Source: Prevotella sp. UBA4341 (lineage in GTDB: Bacteria; Bacteroidota; Bacteroidia; Bacteroidales; Bacteroidaceae). Taken from it: a stretch of 5,648 nt of DNA. Within the stretch, counting starts at the first letter, position 1; each line of letters begins with the position of its first letter. The stretch spans positions 1-5,648 of the forward strand of contig DGTH01000149.1 of NCBI GenBank assembly GCA_002393705.1, read 5' to 3'. The notes under the pieces were generated by a model, which was not told where the DNA came from, did not search any database, and saw only the letters and a program-made list of their open reading frames with translations. This document shows positions 1-5,429 of the stretch, in pieces. The position numbers and the translations under genes are program-made.

Positions 1-794
1 TTCCAGTAGCGGCGGGGCATGTCGTTGAGCTGCTTGCGCGGATTCATGCGCTCACGAATGCAGATGGCCTTGAAGTAGGTACGCCAGAGGTCCTGGAACA
101 GCTGGTCGTTCTCACTGAGCAGGTCGTCGCGCAACCGGCCGTCCTCCAAGGAGAAGGGCAATGAGGACTCGTCTTCGAAGGTGATGCGCAGGAGCCCCCT
201 CCTAACCTCCCCCTTGGGGACGGGAGCGTCGTGATGAGCATCAGCTGCGGGAGTATAGTAATAGCCGTACTTCCGACGGGCATCATAGATGAGGAAGGGC
301 TGGTCGTTGAAGCGGTCCTGAAAATGGTCGATGACGAGGGGCAGCACGTTGTTGTCAGGCGAGACAACACCCAAGTAGGTGCCGTCCTTAGCCTTCTGGA
401 AGCGCAGGAACTGCTTCATGCGGAGCTGTTCGTGGGCTACGCGGCGGGCAGTATTCGTCACATAGAGCACGTCAGGGTCAGTGAAGTCCCGTTCGTTTAC
501 ACCCTGGAACACCTTATATATATAGTGGAACATAGGCGTGTAGAGTTCTTTCGACTCCGACAGCCATGCCACGGTGAGCATGCGCAGCGCCTCTTTCGAC
601 ATTTTCTTCTCCAATCCGCGCCACACGCGCCCTGCCTTGTCGTCAGCCGTCACCACGTGGTGCTCCGCGTCACAGAACATAGGCAGCACGTCGCCCTCGC
701 CCACCAGCTCCTCAGGCTGCTGGCGGAGGGCATAGGCGTCGAACACTGCCGTGAGCACGCCATCCATCGTACGGTCAAAGATATAGACAAGCAT
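1..794 (-). CDS. DUF4130 / TIGR03915-type putative DNA metabolism protein (3' end beyond window)
   Basis: Reading the minus strand from the ATG at 794 gives 264 uninterrupted codons to the window edge. It begins MLVYIFDRTMDGVLTAVFDA, which matches the usual family N-terminus, so this start is preferred over the internal Met10. Later landmarks are the AGRVWRGL segment, HEQLRMKQFLRFQKAKDGTY, NVLPLVIDHFQDRFNDQPFL, YDARRKYGYYY, and near the edge LFQDLWRTYFKAICIRERMN followed by MPRRYW, close to the usual C-terminus; probably only a few residues are missing. This family is known as a neighbour of the radical SAM protein found here at 3489-4778, and in some bacteria it is fused to a uracil-DNA glycosylase-like domain. 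A role in DNA repair or modification is inferred from that association; no reaction is established. The protein is presumably cytoplasmic. It is odd in that a GC-rich repeat lies in frame after KYGYYY. The long open frame on the opposite strand is its shadow. Confidence 0.9.
   Translation of the reverse strand, partial: MLVYIFDRTMDGVLTAVFDAYALRQQPEELVGEGDVLPMFCDAEHHVVTADDKAGRVWRGLEKKMSKEALRMLTVAWLSESKELYTPMFHYIYKVFQGVNERDFTDPDVLYVTNTARRVAHEQLRMKQFLRFQKAKDGTYLGVVSPDNNVLPLVIDHFQDRFNDQPFLIYDARRKYGYYYTPAADAHHDAPVPKGEVRRGLLRITFEDESSLPFSLEDGRLRDDLLSENDQLFQDLWRTYFKAICIRERMNPRKQLNDMPRRYW
191..227. repeat. GC-rich palindromic interspersed repeat, in frame within the DUF4130 gene
   Basis: The plus strand has the pattern GGAGCCCCCTCCTAACCTCC followed by a CCCC-TT-GGGG core and CGGGAGC. 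It is markedly richer in C and G runs than the flanking coding sequence. CCTCC repeats directly, and the CCCC/GGGG core is self-complementary apart from the central TT. I recall very similar CCTCCTAACCTCCCC-type elements scattered through Bacteroidales genomes; that is memory, not a search. On the minus strand it is read through without a stop as about APVPKGEVRRG, lying between the conserved KYGYYY and LLRITFEDE segments where relatives have a shorter linker. The exact ends are uncertain. Confidence 0.6.
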
Positions 795-801
795 TTCACT
801 G

Positions 802-832
802 CAAAGGTAACACAAACGGAGGGAAACACCAA
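802..832 (-). promoter_or_regulatory. Bacteroidetes-type promoter for the DUF4130 gene
   Basis: On the minus strand the -7 box TACCTTTG (809 to 802) fits TAnnTTTG exactly. A weaker -33 element, CTTG (833 to 830) or TTGG (832 to 829), sits 19-20 bases upstream. The box ends only 7 bases before the ATG at 794, so the transcript would be leaderless or almost so. Confidence 0.6.
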
Positions 833-902
833 GGAAAAAGCATTTTTTATTCCTGTATTGTTAACTGGTGCAAACAACTATTTAAAGGGTTTAAGCAAAG
901 CG

Positions 903-947
903 TGTAACTACGAAAAATAGTTGCACACTTTGTTTTTTTTAGTTACA
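903..947. promoter_or_regulatory. Candidate BlaI-type operator array (TGTAACTA / TAGTTACA half-sites)
   Basis: TGTAACTA (903-910) and TAGTTACA (940-947) are perfect reverse complements. A third copy with one change, TAGTTGCA, is at 918-925. GTGTAACTA (902-910) and TAGTTGCAC (918-926) form a dyad with a 7-base spacer. The second copy covers the -33 element and the third enters the -7 box. BlaI/MecI operators are built on TACA/TGTA half-sites, which these copies contain, and the operon encodes a BlaI-type protein, so autoregulation is a reasonable inference. CAACTATTT (875-883) is also inverted at 915-923, which may extend the array upstream. Confidence 0.5.
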
Positions 948-951
948 TTTG
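921..951 (+). promoter_or_regulatory. Bacteroidetes-type promoter for the TonB fragment-BlaI-M56 operon
   Basis: The -33 element TTG (921-923) is followed by exactly 20 bases, including a T8 run, and then the -7 box TACATTTG (944-951), matching TAnnTTTG. Transcription should begin near 956-958. The only clear genes downstream are the TonB fragment, the BlaI-type repressor and the M56 peptidase. Candidate operator half-sites overlap both promoter elements. Confidence 0.7.
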
Positions 952-970
952 CCCCCAGATATTCGATGCA

Positions 971-1228
971 TTGCAGGGACGTGTAATTGTGCAATACGTC
1001 ATCAACGAGGACGGCTCTATCAGCGATGCACATATCATCCGCGGAATAGACCCTCAATTAGACAAGGAAGCCTTGCGCATCATCAACTCCATGCCCACGT
1101 GGAAGCCAGGCATGCAAGACGGAAAACCTGTAAAGACAAGATGGAACACACCCGTCAGCTTTACTTTCATTCTCCCTGCGGAAGAACAACAACCAATTCA
1201 TAACAACAATGAAGAAACTAACGAATAA
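971..1228 (+). CDS. TonB C-terminal domain fragment (N-terminally truncated; possible pseudogene)
   Basis: The frame encodes the latter part of a TonB C-terminal domain: QGRVIVQYVINEDGSISDA, then IIRGIDPQLDKEALRIINSM, PTWKPGMQDGKPV and the last strand VSFTFIL. The usual N-terminal half (the FPGG...YP segment) and any membrane anchor are absent, and an in-frame stop lies at 905-907. The only ordinary start codon is TTG at 971, in mid-domain. An ATG at 966 is in another frame and stops after six codons. The promoter's -7 box ends 20 bases before the TTG. The last 15 residues, QQPIHNNNEETNE in part, look like a translated A-rich leader of the repressor gene, whose start is overlapped by 20 bases. 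The body is intact and well conserved, so it may be a recent remnant or a translated leader peptide. It resembles the C-terminal domain of the M56 protein in the same operon. Confidence 0.5.
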   Translation: MQGRVIVQYVINEDGSISDAHIIRGIDPQLDKEALRIINSMPTWKPGMQDGKPVKTRWNTPVSFTFILPAEEQQPIHNNNEETNE

Positions 1229-1583
1229 GGAACGTGAAATCATGGAACTGTATTGGCAACACGGCCCCATGTTTGTGCGCGAACTGCTGGAATACTACGC
1301 CGAACCACGGCCGCATTTCAACACACTGTCAACCACTGTGCGCAAGCTGGAGCGCGAAGGGTATCTGGACCACAAACAATACGGCACTACGTTCCAGTAC
1401 TTCGCCGTCATCAGCGAGGAGGACTACGCCAAGCACAATATCTGCCAGTTAGTAGATGATTACGTAAAGGACTCTTACAAGGGGCTGGTGTCGAGCTTCC
1501 TGAAAGAAGAACGCATCTCGGCTGACGAACTGCGTGAGCTGTTGGCACAAGTCGAGGAATACGAAAAGTCGCAAAGCGTATGA
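1209..1583 (+). CDS. BlaI/MecI/CopY-family transcriptional repressor
   Basis: The 124-residue product has the normal length for this family. An N-terminal winged helix-turn-helix (about residues 4-72) opens with LTNKEREIMELYWQHGPMFV, continues with PRPHFNTLSTTVRKLEREGY as the recognition region, and has a wing ending near QYGTTFQYFAVISEEDYAKH. The C-terminal third (about 80-124) is helical and fits the dimerisation region. Such repressors bind TACA/TGTA-type operators as dimers and are inactivated when a partner membrane protease is activated. The ATG at 1209 has an A-rich leader typical of Bacteroidetes. It overlaps the TonB fragment by 20 bases, and its stop overlaps the next start (ATGA), so translation with the M56 peptidase is probably coupled. 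It likely represses its own promoter. Targets elsewhere cannot be seen here. Confidence 0.93.
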   Translation: MKKLTNKEREIMELYWQHGPMFVRELLEYYAEPRPHFNTLSTTVRKLEREGYLDHKQYGTTFQYFAVISEEDYAKHNICQLVDDYVKDSYKGLVSSFLKEERISADELRELLAQVEEYEKSQSV

Positions 1584-3478
1584 CCGAATACCTGTATTAC
1601 AACCTGCATGTAGCGGTTCTGATAGCGGTGTTCTATATGTTCTACCGGCTACTCATTGCCAAAGAGAGCTTCCACCGGCTGAACCGCATCGTGCTCATCG
1701 GGACTGCCGTGACCTCGTTCGTGCTGCCGCTGTGCGTGCTGACCTTTCACCAGACGGTGGAGGTGTCCGTCTCCAATGCGCCGGAACCTCACGAGCCCGT
1801 CCTAATGATGCCTGACGAAACCGTGAAAGGCACCGCCTTTCCCATGACAGCACCTACGACCTCCGAACCGTTCGACTGGTCCTTGGTCGTCCTGACTATT
1901 TATGTAGCAGGCGTGCTATTTGTGCTGGCAAGGATGTGTCTCTCGCTGTGGCGCATGAACAGACTCATCAAGAGCTGCCAGCTCATCCCCTTGGAGGAAG
2001 CAGACATCCCATACCTCGATGCCCTGTTGGTGCTCGAAAAGGCATATCTGGCCGTTTCCGACAGGCCCCTGTCACCATTCAGCTGGCGCAGATACATTGT
2101 CATGAGCCGTAAGGACTACGAGGAGGCAGACCCTGTCGTGCTGGCACACGAGTTAGGGCACATCATGGAGAAGCACTCCCGTGACATATTGCTCATCGAA
2201 GTGCTCACAGCCATGCAGTGGTTCAACCCTGCCATGTGGATGCTCCGCGCAGACTTGCGCACCATCCATGAGTACGAGGCTGACCAAGCCGTATTGAATC
2301 GCGGGTTCAATGCGGTAGAGTATCTGCATCTGCTTATCAAGAAAGCCGCAGGCTATCGGGGCTATTCGTTAGCCAACGGCATCATCAATAGTAACCTCAA
2401 AAAACGTGTAGAAATGATTATGAAACCCAAGTCAAGTCGCTGGCGCTGGTTGCGTCTGGCGTATATCATCCCTATTATTGCCGTCTCGCTCTATGCTACG
2501 GCGGAAACCCAAATAAACTATATACCCGCCCAGCAGGGTGAAGAGGACATCTGGAACCGGAAGCCCGTCACACAAAAGCCTCAGGATGTGGCCATACTCA
2601 TTGACAAGAATGGGCATTGGCGCACCAGTGTACCTGTCGGCGCTGTCTATTCGTGGGTCGTAAACGGACGTTTAGTGGAGCATGCTCTTGTCACTGAGGA
2701 TTCTTTCTGGCAATACCATAGCGGCGAGACAGGCGAAACAGTCGTCAGTCTTGACGGCGAGGAAATCTCCATGAACAACATTCCCTACGTTCCCGTTGAG
2801 ACCATCAAGGAAGTACGTTATATACAAGGCGAAAGCCCGCGGCGGATAGAATTGTTCACGACAACAAAATCCCTGCTGTATGGACAGGATGGCAGCACGC
2901 TTCCTGCCACCTTCAAGGACAAGGTGCATGGCTGGGCAACCTTTGTGGTGACAGACATGGCAACGGGCCGGATGCTTGAAGGGGCTACCGTGACCATAGT
3001 CGAGACGGGGGCTGTGGCCAAGACCAATGCCGAAGGCTGGTGCGAAATGGAAATCTCAAAGGATGCCACCGTCAGTGTAGCGTACGACGGAATGGAGACG
3101 CAGACACGCCAGATCAAGAACGTGCACCCTTTGGCAGGAGGCTATTTCCGCATGAACAAAGTCGGGGAACCGATTTACTCTCAAAGGGACAGTTATTATG
3201 GCGGGTTACAGGAAGAGGCACAATTCCCTGGCGACATGAACCGGTGGATACAGCAGCACTCACGCTATGCCGGCAAGGAAAGACATATCAGTGTTGAGTT
3301 TGTGGTCAATGAGGATGGTTCCGTCAGTGGTGCACGGATTCATCAAGGTGTCAGCGCCGAACTGAATGCTGAGGCTTTGCGGCTGGTTAATGCTATGCCC
3401 CGCTGGAGACCTACCATCAAAGAGGGCCGCCCGGTGAAATGCCTGTGCTACGCTGATACCCACATAGGAACCCGTTAG
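1580..3478 (+). CDS. M56 (BlaR1-like) membrane metallopeptidase with plug-like, carboxypeptidase-regulatory-like and TonB C-terminal regions
   Basis: The 632-residue inner-membrane zinc protease is expected to be the signal-responsive partner of the adjacent BlaI-type repressor. Hydrophobic segments lie at about residues 6-27, 36-56, 101-123 and 290-307. The catalytic motif HELGH is at 190-194, and the likely third zinc ligand is Glu231 in HEYEAD (230-235). PFSWRRYIVM (166-175) and the QWFNPAMW segment (213-220) are also typical of M56. After the fourth membrane segment there is no penicillin-binding domain, unlike true BlaR1/MecR1. Instead, 391-430 (LDGEE...VETIKEVRYIQ...IELFTTTK) resembles a worn TonB-receptor plug, 451-520 (FVVTDMATGRMLEGATVTIV) resembles a carboxypeptidase regulatory-like domain, and about 545-632 is a TonB C-terminal domain (FPGDMNRWI, then VEFVVNEDGSVSGARI). 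The last strand is atypical: CLCYADTHIGTR replaces the usual VPVTF-like end. The ligand is unknown; beta-lactam sensing is unlikely. The gene overlaps the repressor by 4 bases. Confidence 0.92.
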   Translation: MTEYLYYNLHVAVLIAVFYMFYRLLIAKESFHRLNRIVLIGTAVTSFVLPLCVLTFHQTVEVSVSNAPEPHEPVLMMPDETVKGTAFPMTAPTTSEPFDWSLVVLTIYVAGVLFVLARMCLSLWRMNRLIKSCQLIPLEEADIPYLDALLVLEKAYLAVSDRPLSPFSWRRYIVMSRKDYEEADPVVLAHELGHIMEKHSRDILLIEVLTAMQWFNPAMWMLRADLRTIHEYEADQAVLNRGFNAVEYLHLLIKKAAGYRGYSLANGIINSNLKKRVEMIMKPKSSRWRWLRLAYIIPIIAVSLYATAETQINYIPAQQGEEDIWNRKPVTQKPQDVAILIDKNGHWRTSVPVGAVYSWVVNGRLVEHALVTEDSFWQYHSGETGETVVSLDGEEISMNNIPYVPVETIKEVRYIQGESPRRIELFTTTKSLLYGQDGSTLPATFKDKVHGWATFVVTDMATGRMLEGATVTIVETGAVAKTNAEGWCEMEISKDATVSVAYDGMETQTRQIKNVHPLAGGYFRMNKVGEPIYSQRDSYYGGLQEEAQFPGDMNRWIQQHSRYAGKERHISVEFVVNEDGSVSGARIHQGVSAELNAEALRLVNAMPRWRPTIKEGRPVKCLCYADTHIGTR

Positions 3479-3488
3479 TCGGACGTGC

Positions 3489-4778
3489 TCACTCCTCAAA
3501 CTCCAGCGACAGCTGCTGCTCGGCGGCAATGCGCTTCTGCTGGGCCTTGCTGACGAGCAGGGGGCGCAGACGCTCAGGGTGCAGTTCGTTAATGCCGACG
3601 ATGGGCACGGAATAGCCGTCGGTCAGCTCGCCACAGGTAATGAAGTACTTGGCTTTCTTCATCACCACGCCCATCTTCTTCAGGTGGTAGGAGGTGACGC
3701 GGCTGAAGCGGCGGGTGTTCACGATGAGCCATGCCGACTTGGTGCCGATGCCCGGCACGCGGAGTATGCGCTCATAGTCATCGCGGTTGATATCGACGGG
3801 GAACTGCTCGGGGTGACGCAATGCCCACGCTAACTTCGGGTCAACCTCCAAGTCGAGGTTCGCATGGGCTTCATCTACAATCTCCTCCACCTTGAAGTGG
3901 TAGAAGCGCAGGAGCCAGTCGGCCTGATAGAGCCGGTTCTCGCGTACCAGGGGCGGCTGCTTCAGCACGGGCAGCCGCTTGTCGTAGGTGTTCACGCTGA
4001 TGTAGCCCGAATAATAGACGCGGCGCATGGTGGGCTGGCCATACAGGGCTGACGACATGTTGAGAATGTCGCGGTCGCTCTCCTGCGTGGCTCCCACAAT
4101 CATCTGCGTCGATTGTCCGGCAGGCACAAAGCGTGGCGCATGGCGAAACTTCCGGCGGTCCTCCTTGTTCTCCAACACACCCTGCTGAATGAGCTTCATC
4201 GGCTGGAACACGCTCTTGTGGTCCTTGTCGGGAGCCAGCAGCTTGAGCGACTCCTCCTTCGGAATCTCTATGTTCACGCTCATGCGGTCAGCCCAGCGGC
4301 CCGCCTCGTTGAGCAGTTCCTGCGAGGCTCCGGGAATGGCTTTCAGGTGGATGTAGCCGTTAAAGCGGTGCAGGGTGCGCAGGTCACGCACGATGGCCGT
4401 CAGCCGCTCCATGGTGTAGTCGGGGTTACGCACGACGCCGCTGGAGAGGAACAGCCCCTCAATGTAGTTGCGGCGGTAGAACTCCATGGTGATTTCCTCC
4501 AGTTCCGTGACGGAGAGCGTAGCACGCTTGATGTCGTTCGAACGGCGATTGATGCAGTAGGCACAGTCGTACATGCAGTGGTTGGTCAGCATCACCTTGA
4601 GCAGCGAGATGCACCGGCCGTCGTCGGCAAACGAGTGGCAGATGCCCACACCGCCCACGGTGTTGCCCACCATGCCCTTCTTGCCGCCGCGCACTGTTCC
4701 GCTCGACGAACACGACACGTCGTACTTAGCCGACTCGGCCAGCACGCGCAGCTTCTCCATGACCTGGGCTGTCAGCAT
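3489..4778 (-). CDS. Putative DNA modification/repair radical SAM protein (TIGR03916-like)
   Basis: The 429-residue protein is full length for its family. The N-terminal region has AKYDVSCSSSGTVRGGKKG and the VGICHSFADDGRCISLLKVM block. The radical SAM iron-sulfur motif CxxxCxxC is CMYDCAYC, with Cys68, Cys72 and Cys75. Conserved blocks follow: RRSNDIKRATLSVTELEEIT, FYRRNYIEGLFLSSGVVRNP, RFNGYIHLKAIPGASQELL, HAPRFVPAGQSTQMIVGAT and LYQADWLLRFYHFKVEEI. A C-terminal helix-hairpin-helix (about 335-357, core VPGIGTKSAW with Pro342-Gly345) suggests DNA binding. The family is expected to cleave S-adenosylmethionine with a 4Fe-4S cluster; its substrate is unknown. It is usually encoded next to a DUF4130 protein, here 2.7 kb away at 1-794 on the same strand. 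The ATG at 4778 gives the expected N-terminus, although Met7 is possible. No TAnnTTTG box lies just upstream, so it is probably transcribed with the SH3-like gene before it. Confidence 0.93.
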   Translation of the reverse strand: MLTAQVMEKLRVLAESAKYDVSCSSSGTVRGGKKGMVGNTVGGVGICHSFADDGRCISLLKVMLTNHCMYDCAYCINRRSNDIKRATLSVTELEEITMEFYRRNYIEGLFLSSGVVRNPDYTMERLTAIVRDLRTLHRFNGYIHLKAIPGASQELLNEAGRWADRMSVNIEIPKEESLKLLAPDKDHKSVFQPMKLIQQGVLENKEDRRKFRHAPRFVPAGQSTQMIVGATQESDRDILNMSSALYGQPTMRRVYYSGYISVNTYDKRLPVLKQPPLVRENRLYQADWLLRFYHFKVEEIVDEAHANLDLEVDPKLAWALRHPEQFPVDINRDDYERILRVPGIGTKSAWLIVNTRRFSRVTSYHLKKMGVVMKKAKYFITCGELTDGYSVPIVGINELHPERLRPLLVSKAQQKRIAAEQQLSLEFEE

Positions 4779-4791
4779 CTATTTTATTTTT

Positions 4792-4840
4792 GATTTACGG
4801 ATTTTCGATTTACGATTTAATTGTTAGCGTTAGGGTTAAC
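4792..4840. repeat. Two adjacent short tandem repeats in the spacer before the radical SAM gene
   Basis: Four near-identical units occur back to back on the plus strand: GATTTACG (4792-4799), GATTTTC (4800-4806), GATTTAC (4807-4813) and GATTTAA (4814-4820). Two bases later come three hexamers, GTTAGC, GTTAGG and GTTAAC (4823-4840). Together they fill most of the 65-base gap between the SH3-like stop and the radical SAM start. I see no terminator stem or promoter box in this gap. Unit number could vary by slippage and so change the spacing between the genes. Confidence 0.7.
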
Positions 4841-4843
4841 ATT

Positions 4844-5335
4844 TCACCTTGCCTCCGCGTCGGTCTTGCGGATAAAGAGGTTGTCGTGGGCGGTCATGAG
4901 GATGTAGTTGTCGGCATCCTCCTGAAACACATCGGCCAGGATGGTGCCACGCTTCACGGTGCCGAAGAAGATGTCGGGCTTTCCGTCCTCATAGTTCTCA
5001 CGGTACAGGGGTGTCTCTTCCTTCGTCGCCACGAGCACACGCTGTCCGTTGCCGCTGTACCAGTTCTGACTGCCCACATACTTGGTGTAGCACCAGCCCG
5101 TCACGTTGCCCACACTGACCTGGGTCCACTTGCCCTGCTGGCCGCGCCAGATGCCGTTGCCCAGTCCGTGGTTGAACATCCAGAGTTTTTCCACAATCTT
5201 TGCCTTGGCCGACGGGCGTTGACGCACGTTGACGAATCCGTCGTCCGACGTGGCATACACTACGGTCAGCACATCCTGTGCCCACAGCGAGCCGCACACC
5301 ATGAGTGCAGCCATAAACATCATGATTCTCCTCAT
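4844..5335 (-). CDS. Secreted bacterial SH3-like domain protein
   Basis: The 163-residue protein starts with a signal peptide (MRRIMMFMAALMVCGSLWAQ); cleavage is likely after Ala19 or Gln20. Cys14 lacks a good lipobox, so a lipoprotein is less likely. Residues about 24-95 resemble a bacterial SH3 (SH3b) fold: VYATSDDGFVNVRQRPSAKA is the typical opening, and GKWTQVSVGNVTGWCYTKYV is the conserved W-x-x-V...G-W...Y-V stretch. Residues about 97-163 (RVLVATKEETPLYRE and later VKRGTILADVF) may be a second, weaker SH3-like unit. Such domains often bind cell-wall or other extracellular ligands; no catalytic motif is visible. The exact function is unknown. It has its own promoter and is probably the first gene of a transcript that continues into the radical SAM gene, though a functional link is not evident. 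The frame on the opposite strand is a shadow. Confidence 0.85.
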   Translation of the reverse strand: MRRIMMFMAALMVCGSLWAQDVLTVVYATSDDGFVNVRQRPSAKAKIVEKLWMFNHGLGNGIWRGQQGKWTQVSVGNVTGWCYTKYVGSQNWYSGNGQRVLVATKEETPLYRENYEDGKPDIFFGTVKRGTILADVFQEDADNYILMTAHDNLFIRKTDAEAR

Positions 5336-5360
5336 TGTCTTTTTTTAAATTTAGCTGCTA

Positions 5361-5391
5361 CAAAGGTACAAATAAGTGAGAACAATGCAAA
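5361..5391 (-). promoter_or_regulatory. Bacteroidetes-type promoter for the SH3-like gene
   Basis: On the minus strand TTTG (5391 to 5388) and TACCTTTG (5368 to 5361) are 19 bases apart, a near-consensus -33/-7 pair. Transcription should begin near 5355, leaving a short A-rich leader of about 20 bases before the ATG at 5335. The -33 element lies in the left arm of the inverted repeat at 5382-5420. Confidence 0.75.
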
Positions 5392-5420
5392 AGAAAAATC
5401 GATTTTTTTGTTTGCATTGT
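5382..5420. repeat. Long AT-rich inverted repeat overlapping the -33 element of the SH3-like gene
   Basis: ACAATGCAAA (5382-5391) is perfectly inverted as TTTGCATTGT (5411-5420). Inside, AAAAATCGATTTTT is symmetric about 5400/5401. Allowing one bulged G at 5410 and one G-T pair, the whole 39 bases form a nearly continuous palindrome. It lies between two divergent genes, so no gene ends here and a terminator role is unlikely. An operator for a dimeric regulator is the better guess. Confidence 0.65.
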
Positions 5421-5429
5421 CGAACGAGA

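Noticed and set aside
231..920. Long plus-strand open frame of 229 codons
   Set aside because: It lies antisense to the DUF4130 gene, whose minus-strand frame matches a known family throughout; the plus-strand product shows no recognisable domain and runs on through the divergent promoter region.
949..1203. Alternative plus-strand frame over the TonB fragment
   Set aside because: Its cysteine- and histidine-rich product matches nothing I know, whereas the overlapping frame reads as a clear TonB domain.
1580..3478. Beta-lactam sensor BlaR1/MecR1 and a resistance operon
   Set aside because: There is no penicillin-binding domain in the protein and no beta-lactamase gene nearby; only the protease core and the repressor are shared with the resistance systems.
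4113..4793. Plus-strand open frame of 226 codons
   Set aside because: It is antisense to the well-conserved radical SAM gene, and its composition (rich in H, V, A, L) is typical of a shadow of a GC-rich gene.
4823..4840. Telomere-like GTTAGGGTTA string
   Set aside because: Only three imperfect hexamers inside a bacterial spacer; a short tandem repeat explains it.
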